The notes beneath the pieces are model-generated. The model was not told the DNA's origin, made no database searches, and saw nothing but the letters and a program-made list of their open reading frames with translations. From Aquisalimonas sp. 2447 (lineage in GTDB: Bacteria > Pseudomonadota > Gammaproteobacteria > Nitrococcales > Aquisalimonadaceae), in contig NZ_CP050695.1 in assembly GCF_012044895.1 (NCBI RefSeq), positions 333,501-397,500 of the forward strand: 64,000 nucleotides of DNA, read 5' to 3'. The number at the start of each line of letters is the position of its first letter. Within the stretch, counting starts at the first letter, position 1. Shown here one piece after another: positions 8,562-16,294 of the stretch. A program made the translations under genes and the position numbers.

Positions 8562-9005
8562 ATGGTGAAGGTATTTATTAGCAGCGTCATCGATGCCCCG
8601 GCGGCTGACGTCTGGGCGGTGGTGCGGGGGTTCAACGAGATGCCAGAGTGGCATCCTGGGATTTCCCGATCCCGAATCGAACGCGGTTTGCCGCAGGACT
8701 GCATTGGTTGTGTCCGCGACTTCGAACTCGCCGACGGCGGACGGATACGGGAGCAGCTGCTGCAGCTGTCGGATTTCGACTACAGCTTTTCCTACTGCAT
8801 TCTCGAAGCACCTTTGGCAGTGAGCGACTACGTGGCCGGATTGCGCCTGATTCCGGTGACCGACGGCGATCGTACCTTCGGTGAGTGGACGGCGGAATTC
8901 GGCACCGACGCAGGCCGCGAAGAAGAAATGGCTCGAGTCATTGGCCAGGATGTTTTCCAGGCGGGCTTCGACGCGCTCAAGGCGCGCTTCGCCGACAATT
9001 CGTAG
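8562..9005 (+). CDS. SRPBCC (START-like) family protein
   Basis: 147-residue protein of the SRPBCC/polyketide-cyclase fold, which binds hydrophobic ligands in a deep cavity. Family signs are the opening (VFISSVIDAPAADVWAVVRGFNEMPEWHP), a mid-section of alternating strands, and the final helix with GFDALKARF. No signal peptide, so cytoplasmic. The ATG at 8562 is chosen because AAGGAG (8549-8554) precedes it and the family N terminus starts there. It lies 10 bp after the TIM-barrel gene and 15 bp before the flotillin gene, so it is part of the same transcript. The ligand is unknown. Confidence 0.85.
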   Translation: MVKVFISSVIDAPAADVWAVVRGFNEMPEWHPGISRSRIERGLPQDCIGCVRDFELADGGRIREQLLQLSDFDYSFSYCILEAPLAVSDYVAGLRLIPVTDGDRTFGEWTAEFGTDAGREEEMARVIGQDVFQAGFDALKARFADNS

Positions 9006-9020
9006 AGGAGGTACCCGGCC

Positions 9021-10682
9021 ATGACGGGGATAGTACTGACAGTCCTGGCGGCGGTCGTTGTCACCATCGTCCTTGGTATCCGCTTTTTCCAGCGGGCGAC
9101 TCAGGACATCTCGCTGGTGCGGTCCGGCCTGGGTGGGACGCGGGCGGCGATCGGTGGCGGGATGTTGATCGTGCCAATGCTGCACAACGTCACACGCGTC
9201 AACATGAACACTATGCGCCTGGAACTGACCCGGACGCATGACAAGGCGCTGATCACCGGCGATCGCATGCGCGCCGATGTGGTGGTCGAGTTCTACGTTC
9301 GGGTGCGCGCCGAGCGCGAGGCGGTGGAACTGGCGGCGCAGACCCTTGGTTCTCGTACGCTCAATCCTGAGCACCTCAAGGCGCTCGTGGAGGGGAAGTT
9401 CGTCGACGCTCTGCGCTCGGTGGCAGCGGAGAAGACTATGGAGGAGCTCCATGCCAATCGGCGTGAGTTCGCCCGCGCGGTCGCGGAGCAGGTTGGTGAC
9501 GGGTTGGGGCGTAATGGTCTCGAACTCGATACTGTATCGATCACCGCCCTAGACCAAACCGATATCAAGTACTTCAATCCCTCAAACGCGTTTGATGCGG
9601 AGGGTCTGACTTGGCTCACTGAGCAGATCGAGACGCGCAAGAAAAAGCGCAACGACATTGAGCAGGACACGGCCATCGCCTTGCAGCGCAAGACACTGGA
9701 AACGGAAAAGAGCCGACTCGATCTGGAAAAGGAGAGTGAGTACGCCCGGCTACAACAGCAGTACGACATTGCCGACCGGCGCGCCCAGCAGCAGGCAGAA
9801 ATCGCGGAGACCGAAGCCCGCAGTCATGCTGCCGCCGAGCAGTCGCAACTTGATGCCGACCAGGCGCTCGAGGCACGCCGCGTCTACAACGACCAGCGCC
9901 TGGGCGAATTGCGGGCTCAGCGAGACGCCGCGGTCGAGGTATCGCGCTTGCACGGCGTGATTGAGCAGAGCGCCAAGGAGCAGGAGCAGAATCAAGCGTT
10001 GGCGGCGCTTGCCGAGACGCGGGGACGGCTCGAACTCGCGAATGAGCATGTGGAGACCCTTCGCGAGACTGAGATCGCGCAGCGCGACAAAGCCATCGAG
10101 GTCATTAAGGCTGCCCGCGAGGCAGAGCGGGAGACAGAACACGCACGTATTCACGCCCATGCCCGCCGTGACCGGGTGGAGATCGAGGCCGAAGAGCGGA
10201 AGCTGCGCGCGGCCGCGGAAGCGGAAGCAGAGCGCCTGACTGCGGATGGGGATATGGCACGTCAACAGATGGAGGCAGAGGCCATGCGACTGCTCAACGA
10301 GGCACGCAACGCGCTCTCAGAAGAACAGACTCAGGCCGACATGCGTCGCCGTCTGATCGATGCCCTGCCCGATATCCTCCGTGCCAGCGGTGAGCCGCTG
10401 AAACACGTCGACAGCATTCGAATCGCGAAGGTTGATGGTCTGCAGCATGGTCAACGCATGTCGCCAGACAGCACGGACGGGGGGCGTACCGCAAACTCCG
10501 GCCAGGCCTCAGAGCTATTGTCGGCACTGATGGATTATCGTGCTCAGGCGCCGGTTGTCGATGCGATTCTGCGCGAAGTGGGCCTGGCAGGGGATGGCTC
10601 CGGCCTTAGCGTCGATAGCTTAAGCCCGAGGCCCACCGATGCGCGGCGCCCGCGGGGCGACGAGTCGGAGACGGATGCCTGA
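9021..10682 (+). CDS. Flotillin-like SPFH/Band 7 membrane protein
   Basis: 553 residues. A single N-terminal membrane segment (about 2-22) is followed by an SPFH domain (about 25-200). A long charged, Gln/Glu/Ala-rich coiled coil (about 205-430, rich in E, R, Q and A heptads) comes next, and a less ordered C-terminal tail. This order is that of bacterial flotillins/YqiK proteins, which oligomerise on the inner membrane and scaffold membrane microdomains. RBS GAGGAGG precedes the ATG. It is the last intact gene of the Tm-1-like group, suggesting a membrane platform for the neighbouring proteins or transporter; that link is inference. Confidence 0.85.
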   Translation: MTGIVLTVLAAVVVTIVLGIRFFQRATQDISLVRSGLGGTRAAIGGGMLIVPMLHNVTRVNMNTMRLELTRTHDKALITGDRMRADVVVEFYVRVRAEREAVELAAQTLGSRTLNPEHLKALVEGKFVDALRSVAAEKTMEELHANRREFARAVAEQVGDGLGRNGLELDTVSITALDQTDIKYFNPSNAFDAEGLTWLTEQIETRKKKRNDIEQDTAIALQRKTLETEKSRLDLEKESEYARLQQQYDIADRRAQQQAEIAETEARSHAAAEQSQLDADQALEARRVYNDQRLGELRAQRDAAVEVSRLHGVIEQSAKEQEQNQALAALAETRGRLELANEHVETLRETEIAQRDKAIEVIKAAREAERETEHARIHAHARRDRVEIEAEERKLRAAAEAEAERLTADGDMARQQMEAEAMRLLNEARNALSEEQTQADMRRRLIDALPDILRASGEPLKHVDSIRIAKVDGLQHGQRMSPDSTDGGRTANSGQASELLSALMDYRAQAPVVDAILREVGLAGDGSGLSVDSLSPRPTDARRPRGDESETDA

Positions 10683-10799
10683 AACACGACAGGTTTTCTG
10701 CCGGCTATGGCCGAGGGCCAAATCTTGGACGAGGCCACCGACAAGGCCGCGATGACCGACGACGAGGTGCTGGGCAAGTACCTGGGCGTCTCGGCCTGA
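10683..10799 (+). pseudogene. Remnant resembling the C-terminal tail of a LivF-type ATPase
   Basis: Immediately after the flotillin stop, and in the same frame, about 38 codons end in MTDDEVLGKYLGVSA and a TGA at 10797. The sequence aligns by eye with LivF C termini (compare [12 protein letters not shown] in the ATPase at 5412): gene-like acidic residues, a GQILDEA stretch where LivF has NGR-V, then YLGV near the end. There is no start region or ATPase motif, so it is at best a 3' fragment left by recombination. A 30-residue ORF from ATG 10707 is possible but has no clear ribosome site. Confidence 0.4.
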
Positions 10800-10833
10800 C
10801 CCGTAATCGAGCAGTTCCCCCTGGAGGTACGCC

Positions 10834-11847
10834 ATGGCCTACCGTATCGCCATCAACGCTTTCGGGCGCATCGGCAGGAATGCCCTGCGCGCCATTGTCG
10901 AGCAGGAGCGCGGCGAGACCCTGGAGGTTGTCGCCATCAACGACCTGGGCGATGCTGCGACCAACGCCTACCTGTTGCGGCACGATACCGTTCACGGCCG
11001 GTTCGCCGCCGATGTTGCGGTGGACGGCGACGACCTGCTGGTCAACGGCCGGCGGGTGCGCGTGCTGGCCGAGCCGGACCCGGCGCGCCTGCCCTGGGGG
11101 GAGCTCGGCATCGATGCGGTGCTGGAGTGCACCGGCCTGTTCGCGAGCCGCTCCGGTTCCCAGGCGCACCTGGACGCCGGCGCCCGCAAGGTGGTGATCT
11201 CCGCGCCGGCCGGGGACGACGTCGACGCCACCATCGTCTACGGCGTCAATCACCGTACGCTGACGGCGGACCACACGGTGATTTCCAATGCCTCGTGCAC
11301 CACCAACTGCCTGGCGCCGATGGCGGCGCCGCTGCACCGGCACATCGGCATCGAGCACGGCCTCATGACCACGGTGCATTCCTACACCAACGACCAGGTG
11401 CTCACCGACGTCTATCACAAGGACCCGCGACGCGCCCGCTCGGCGACCCAGTCCATGATCCCCACTCGCACCGGCGCCGCCGCTGCGGTGGGCAAGGTGC
11501 TGCCGGAACTGGCGGGCCGCCTGGACGGGTTCGCCGTGCGCGTGCCCACCATCAACGTTTCGCTGGTGGACCTGACCTTCCGGGCGGCACGGCCCACCTC
11601 CGCCGACGAGGTGGACAGCGTGCTCCGGCACGCCGCTGCAGGCGAGCTCGAGGGCATTCTCGCCGTCGCCGAGGAGGATCTCGTCTCCGTGGACTTCAAC
11701 CACACCACCGTGTCCGCCACCTATGACTCCTCCATGACCCGCATGGGCGGCGACGGCCTGGTGAAGGTCTGCGCCTGGTACGACAACGAGTGGGGGTTCG
11801 CCAGCCGGTTGCTGGATACCACCACGGCACTGCTTCGCGCCGGTTGA
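10834..11847 (+). CDS. gap: Glyceraldehyde-3-phosphate dehydrogenase, type I
   Basis: Cytosolic, tetrameric NAD-dependent enzyme converting glyceraldehyde 3-phosphate to 1,3-bisphosphoglycerate in glycolysis/gluconeogenesis. 337 residues, normal length. The Rossmann motif is INAFGRIGR (7-15); the catalytic C155 sits in [10 protein letters not shown]; the S-loop and [11 protein letters not shown] terminus are typical. NDL after the second strand (37-39) suits NAD rather than NADP. Erythrose-4-phosphate dehydrogenase is a less likely alternative. The RBS is CTGGAGG upstream. It is convergent with putA, with a long hairpin between them. Upstream is the end of the acquired-looking Tm-1 block, so this gene probably marks return to core DNA. 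Confidence 0.93.
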   Translation: MAYRIAINAFGRIGRNALRAIVEQERGETLEVVAINDLGDAATNAYLLRHDTVHGRFAADVAVDGDDLLVNGRRVRVLAEPDPARLPWGELGIDAVLECTGLFASRSGSQAHLDAGARKVVISAPAGDDVDATIVYGVNHRTLTADHTVISNASCTTNCLAPMAAPLHRHIGIEHGLMTTVHSYTNDQVLTDVYHKDPRRARSATQSMIPTRTGAAAAVGKVLPELAGRLDGFAVRVPTINVSLVDLTFRAARPTSADEVDSVLRHAAAGELEGILAVAEEDLVSVDFNHTTVSATYDSSMTRMGGDGLVKVCAWYDNEWGFASRLLDTTTALLRAG

Positions 11848-11870
11848 CCGGGGCGAAGCAGTGCCGTGGT
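11821..11870. terminator. Long convergent hairpin between gap and putA
   Basis: ACCACGGCACTGCTTCGC at 11821-11838 is perfectly inverted at 11853-11870 (18 bp), and the inner segment CCGG-TTGA-CCGG continues the stem after one G-G mismatch. The left arm lies in the last codons of gap, and the right arm abuts the putA stop. No U-run follows on either strand, so it may act as a bidirectional terminator or as an RNA-stabilising element; the symmetry is certain and the function inferred. Confidence 0.65.
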
Positions 11871-11872
11871 GA

Positions 11873-14800
11873 TTAGCGTGGCAGGTCCTCCTCGTCCCCC
11901 ATGGCAAACAGCGAGGCGTTGCCGCCGGCCGCCGTTGTATCTACGGTGACCGTGCGCTCGGTGGCGAAGCGGTGCAGGTAGCGCGGGCCGCCGGCCTTGG
12001 GGCCTGTCCCCGAGAGCCCCTCGCCGCCGAAGGGCTGCACCCCCACCACCGCGCCGATCTGGTTGCGGTTCACGTACAGGTTGCCCACGCGTGCCCGCTG
12101 GGCCACGCGCGCTGCTACGGCGTCGATACGGCTGTGCACGCCCAGGGTCAGTCCGTAGCCCGTGGCGTTGATGGCGTCGATCACCCGGTCCAGGTCCTGC
12201 GCCCGGTAGCGAACCACGTGGAGGATCGGGCCGAAGTGCTCATCGTCCAGAGCGTCGATGCCGCTGATCTCGAAGGCAATGGGGGGTACGAAGGTGCCTT
12301 CCCGGGTTTCCTTTGGTAGCGGCGTTTCGCCGATGACCCGACCGCTGCGCCGCATGGCCTCCACGTGCGCCATCAGGTTGTCCCGCGCCTCGGTATCGAT
12401 CACCGGGCCCACGTCGGTGGCCAGCCACGCCGGGTCGCCCACGGTGAGCTCCTGCATCGCGCCGTTGAGCATGGTCAGCACGTGATCGGCAACGTCCTCC
12501 TGCACGTAGAGAACCCGCAGCGCCGAGCAGCGTTGCCCGGCGCTCTGGAAGGAGGAGATCAGTACGTCCCGCACCAGTTGCTCCGGCAGTGCGGTGGAGT
12601 CGGCGATCATGGCGTTCTGGCCGCCGGTCTCGGCGATCAGGGGAATGATCGGCCCCTGACGCTGGCTCAGCGTCTGGTTGATACGCCGTGCCGTGGCCAC
12701 GGAGCCGGTGAAGGCGACGCCACTGATGCGCTCGTCCGCCACCAGCCGGCCGCCGATCTCCCCGGCGCCGGGGAGCAGGTGCAGCACCTCCGGCGGAATG
12801 CCCGCTTCGTGCAGCAGGGCGGCGGCCCGGGCGCCGATCAGACTGGTCTGCTCCGCCGGCTTGGCCACCACGGTGTTGCCGGCGGCCAGTGCGGCCGTCA
12901 CCTGGCCTGTGAAAATGGCCAGCGGGAAGTTCCAGGGGCTGATGCACACGAACACGCCGCGGCCGTGCAGGGCGATCTCGTTCTTCTCGCCGGTGGGGCC
13001 GGGCAGCGGCATGGGTGCGCCGAAATCCAGGCGGCAGCGCTGGGCGTAGTAGCGGCAGAAGTCCACCGCCTCGCGGACTTCCGCCACCGCGTCGGGGATG
13101 CCCTTGCCGGCCTCACGCACGCACAGAGCCATGAGTTCGGCCAGGTGCTCTTCCATGAGGTCGGCCATGCGCTCCAGGCATTTGGCCCGTTGATCCGCCG
13201 GGGTGGCCGCCCACTGCGGTGCGGCCCGGGCGGCCATGGCCACGGCTTCGTCCGCCTGCGCCGGCGTGGCCCAGGTGACCTGACCCACCTCCTGGCTGTT
13301 CCAGGCCGGGTTGCAGACCGGCTCCGCCGTACCGTGCCTGGCCTTGCCACCGATCAGCGGCTCGGCCTTCCAGCGCTTGTCCGCGGCCCTGGACATGGCC
13401 TCGCCCATGGGCTCCACCACAAGGTGGTCGGCCAGATTGACCCCTTTGGAGTTGCGCCGCTGTTCGCCGTATATATGTGCCGGCAGTGGGATGCGCGGGT
13501 GGGGTTTGTTCTGCAGTCCCTGTACGGCGTCCACGGGGTCGGCGATCATCTCGTCGATGGGCAGCTTCTCGTCCTGGATGCGGTTGACGAAGGAGCTGTT
13601 GGCCCCGTTCTCCAGCAGTCGACGCACCAGGTAAGGAAGCAGTTCCTCGTGGCTGCCCACCGGCGCGTAAATGCGCACCGGTCGATGACCGCCGCGCCGT
13701 CCTACCACCGGCTCGTACAGGGCTTCGCCCATGCCGTGCAGGCGCTGGAACTCATAGGGGGCGTCGCCGGCCTCTTCCATCACCCAGGCGAGGGTGTGGG
13801 CGTTGTGGGTGGCGAACTGTGGGTAGATGCGCTCGGGGCCTGCCCGGAGCATGCGCCGGGCGCAGGCCAGGTAGGAGACGTCCGTGCTGGCCTTGCGGGT
13901 GAACACCGGGTACTCCGGATAGCCACTCTCCTGGGCGCGCTTGACCTCACTGTCCCAGTAGGCGCCCTTGACCAGCCGTACCATCAGCCGCCTGTCATGG
14001 CGGTCGGCCAGGTCCGCCAGCCAGTCGATCAGTGGTGCGGCGCGCTTCTGGTAGGCCTGCACCGCCAGACCGAAACCGTGCCAGCCGGCCAGACTGCCGT
14101 CACCGGCCACCGCCTCGATGACATCCATGGAGATGTCCAGGCGGTCCGCCTCCTCGGCATCAACGCACAGGCCGATATCCGCGTCCCGGGCCATCTCTGA
14201 GAGGTGGCCCAGGCGCTGCACGAGGATGTCGCGGCTGCGGTTGAAGTGACCGAACTCGTAGCGGGGGTGCAGTGCCGAGAGCTTCACCGAGATGCCGGGG
14301 CCGTCCAGCACGCCGCGGCCCTTGCCGGCCTTGGCGATGGCCTTGATGGCGTTCTGGTAGGCGGCGTAGTACCGGTCAGCATCCTCCATGGTGCGGGCGG
14401 CCTCGCCCAGCATATCGTAGGAGTGGCGGTAGCCCTGCTTCTCGTCTTCCCGGGCGCGCTTGATGGCCTCGTCGATGGTGCGGCCGATGACGAACTGCTT
14501 GCCCATGATGCGCATGGCCTGGCGGATCGCCTGGCGGATCACCGGCTCGCCACTGCGCTGGACCATGCGCCGCACGGTGTAGGCGAGATCCCCTGTGGAG
14601 CGTTCGTCGAACCGCACCACGCGGCCGGTGAGCATTAACCCCCAGGTGGAGGCGTTGACGAAGATGGACTCGCTGTGTCCGAGGTGGGATTCCCAGTCAC
14701 CGGTGCTGATCTTGTCCTGGATCAGGCGGTCGGCGGTGGTGGAGTCGGGCACGCGCATGAGCGCTTCCGCCAGGCACATGAGGACGACGCCCTCCTTGCT

Positions 14801-15028
14801 GGAGAGGTCGTACTCATGCAGTAGCGCGTCCACGCCGCCCTGGGAAACGCGGTTGTCGCGCACATGCTGGACCAGCCGGGTCGCCTCCCGGGCGACGTTG
14901 TCCCGGTGCGTGGCATCGCTGGCCGCCTCCCTGGCGAGCTGGTTGATCATGCGGGTCTCGTCGGCGTGATAGGTCTCGCGGACGGCCTGGCGTAATTTTC
15001 CGGGCTGGGGACCAGGGGTGACGATCAT
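11873..15028 (-). CDS. putA: Bifunctional proline dehydrogenase / L-glutamate-gamma-semialdehyde dehydrogenase PutA
   Basis: 1051-residue enzyme oxidising proline to glutamate in two steps, at the inner face of the membrane. The FAD-dependent proline dehydrogenase barrel spans about residues 130-440 (GPGISVKLSALHPRYEF, then GAYWDSEVKRAQ and VGRRGGHRPVRIYAPVG). The aldehyde dehydrogenase part follows from about 530 to 1010, with SPWNFPLAIFTGQ, the glutamate motif ETGGQNA and the catalytic cysteine in SAGQRCSALR. It lacks the N-terminal ribbon-helix-helix DNA-binding domain of the 1320-residue E. coli protein, so it is the short, non-regulatory class. No putP or regulator is adjacent. Start is ATG at 15028; TTG/GTG alternatives are not needed. 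Confidence 0.95.
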   Translation of the reverse strand: MIVTPGPQPGKLRQAVRETYHADETRMINQLAREAASDATHRDNVAREATRLVQHVRDNRVSQGGVDALLHEYDLSSKEGVVLMCLAEALMRVPDSTTADRLIQDKISTGDWESHLGHSESIFVNASTWGLMLTGRVVRFDERSTGDLAYTVRRMVQRSGEPVIRQAIRQAMRIMGKQFVIGRTIDEAIKRAREDEKQGYRHSYDMLGEAARTMEDADRYYAAYQNAIKAIAKAGKGRGVLDGPGISVKLSALHPRYEFGHFNRSRDILVQRLGHLSEMARDADIGLCVDAEEADRLDISMDVIEAVAGDGSLAGWHGFGLAVQAYQKRAAPLIDWLADLADRHDRRLMVRLVKGAYWDSEVKRAQESGYPEYPVFTRKASTDVSYLACARRMLRAGPERIYPQFATHNAHTLAWVMEEAGDAPYEFQRLHGMGEALYEPVVGRRGGHRPVRIYAPVGSHEELLPYLVRRLLENGANSSFVNRIQDEKLPIDEMIADPVDAVQGLQNKPHPRIPLPAHIYGEQRRNSKGVNLADHLVVEPMGEAMSRAADKRWKAEPLIGGKARHGTAEPVCNPAWNSQEVGQVTWATPAQADEAVAMAARAAPQWAATPADQRAKCLERMADLMEEHLAELMALCVREAGKGIPDAVAEVREAVDFCRYYAQRCRLDFGAPMPLPGPTGEKNEIALHGRGVFVCISPWNFPLAIFTGQVTAALAAGNTVVAKPAEQTSLIGARAAALLHEAGIPPEVLHLLPGAGEIGGRLVADERISGVAFTGSVATARRINQTLSQRQGPIIPLIAETGGQNAMIADSTALPEQLVRDVLISSFQSAGQRCSALRVLYVQEDVADHVLTMLNGAMQELTVGDPAWLATDVGPVIDTEARDNLMAHVEAMRRSGRVIGETPLPKETREGTFVPPIAFEISGIDALDDEHFGPILHVVRYRAQDLDRVIDAINATGYGLTLGVHSRIDAVAARVAQRARVGNLYVNRNQIGAVVGVQPFGGEGLSGTGPKAGGPRYLHRFATERTVTVDTTAAGGNASLFAMGDEEDLPR

Positions 15029-15234
15029 GGGCGATTAACCCTCGGATAGGCGCTGCACCAGGAGGCGCTGGCGCGGCGGATGGGTCGGGGGCACCTGTGG
15101 GCGCCCTGCGTGATTGTCGCGGCGGCCCACGCCCCCGGTGGAAACTGAGGCGGGTGGCCGGCGGTGCGACACCTGTGAACGAATAGCAGCCACGCGGGGT
15201 GAGCACAACAGCGGGAGTGGTTTTCTTTGCAGTT

Positions 15235-15253
15235 ATGAATGGGAATCATTATC
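15235..15253 (+). promoter_or_regulatory. Fur box upstream of the iron-binding protein gene
   Basis: ATGAATGGGAATCATTATC matches 14 of 19 positions of the Fur consensus (GATAATGATAATCATTATC); the last ten bases are exact. A possible promoter overlaps it: TTGCAG at 15228-15233, a 16-nt spacer, then TATCAT at 15250-15255. It lies about 35 bp before the start codon, so iron-replete Fur would block transcription of the ferric transporter genes. Confidence 0.75.
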
Positions 15254-15287
15254 ATTAGCATCAATAGCCCATCGGGGAGATCTGCCC

Positions 15288-16292
15288 ATGCGTCCTGCAC
15301 TGTCGTTCGTGACCGCCCTGCTCGCACTGGCTCTGGCGCCGCCGCTGGTGGCCGATGACGACCAGGTCACGGTCTACTCCGCGCGCCAGGAGCACCTGAT
15401 CAAGCCGCTGTTCGACCGTTTCACCGAAGAAACCGGCATCCGCGTGCGCTACGTCACCGACAACGCCGGCCCGCTGCTGGCCCGCCTCAAGGCAGAGGGG
15501 CGCAACACGCCTGCCGACATGCTCATGACCGTGGATGCCGGCAATCTCTGGCAGGCCGCGGAGGAGGGTGTGCTTGACAGTGTTGACTCCGAGACCCTGC
15601 GCGGCAATATCCCCGACTACCTCCGCGACCCCGACGGCCAGTGGTTCGGTCTGTCCGTGCGCGCGCGCACCATCATCTACAGCACCGAACGAGTCGATCC
15701 GGACCAGCTCAGCACCTATGAGGCGCTGGCCGGGCCGGAATGGGAGGGGCGCCTGTGCCTGCGTACCTCCCGCAAGGTCTACAACCAGTCCCTGGTGGCC
15801 ATGATGATCGCCCGCCACGGCGAGGAGAAGACCCAGGAGATCGTGGAAGGCTGGGTGGACAATCTGGCGGCCTCGCCGTTCTCCAACGACACCTCGGTGA
15901 TGCAGGCCATCGAAGCCGGCCAGTGCGACGTGGGTATCGTCAATACCTACTATTTCGGTCGCCTGCAGAAGGATGACCCGGACATCCCGCTGGCTCTGCA
16001 CTGGGCCAACCAGGACGAACACGGTGTGCACGTGAATGTCTCCGGCGCCGGTATCACCCGGCATGCCGGCAATCCGGAGGGTGCCCGCAAGCTGCTGGAG
16101 TGGCTCTCGGGCGAGGAGGCACAGGAGATGTTCGGCGCCCTGAACCTGGAGTACCCCGCCAGCGAGGATGTGCCGCTGGATGATCTGGTGGCCGCCTGGG
16201 GCGAGTTCCAGCCGGATACCATCAACGTTTCCGAGGCGGGGCGCCTGCAGGTGCCGGCGGTGATGCTCATGGACCGCGCCGGGTACCGTTAG
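15288..16292 (+). CDS. fbpA: Ferric iron ABC transporter substrate-binding protein (FbpA/FutA family)
   Basis: 334-residue periplasmic Fe(III)-binding protein. The signal peptide is about residues 1-22 (LALALAPPLVAD); the mature part starts QVTVYSARQEHLIKPLFDRF, the classic FbpA/IdiA opening. The pair of adjacent tyrosines used as iron ligands is seen in NTYYFGRLQ, and TRKVYNQS-like and LEYPAS segments also match the family. ATG 15288 is preceded by GGGGAGAT. A Fur box lies directly upstream, and the permease gene follows 2 bp after the stop. No ATPase gene is adjacent, so it must be supplied from elsewhere. Confidence 0.93.
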   Translation: MRPALSFVTALLALALAPPLVADDDQVTVYSARQEHLIKPLFDRFTEETGIRVRYVTDNAGPLLARLKAEGRNTPADMLMTVDAGNLWQAAEEGVLDSVDSETLRGNIPDYLRDPDGQWFGLSVRARTIIYSTERVDPDQLSTYEALAGPEWEGRLCLRTSRKVYNQSLVAMMIARHGEEKTQEIVEGWVDNLAASPFSNDTSVMQAIEAGQCDVGIVNTYYFGRLQKDDPDIPLALHWANQDEHGVHVNVSGAGITRHAGNPEGARKLLEWLSGEEAQEMFGALNLEYPASEDVPLDDLVAAWGEFQPDTINVSEAGRLQVPAVMLMDRAGYR

Positions 16293-16294
16293 GC

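Noticed and set aside
12365..14200. 611-codon open frame on the plus strand opposite putA
   Set aside because: Antisense shadow of PutA with no domain-like sequence; the same applies to large frames opposite gcvT/gcvPA (19206-21179) and slt (33751-35538).
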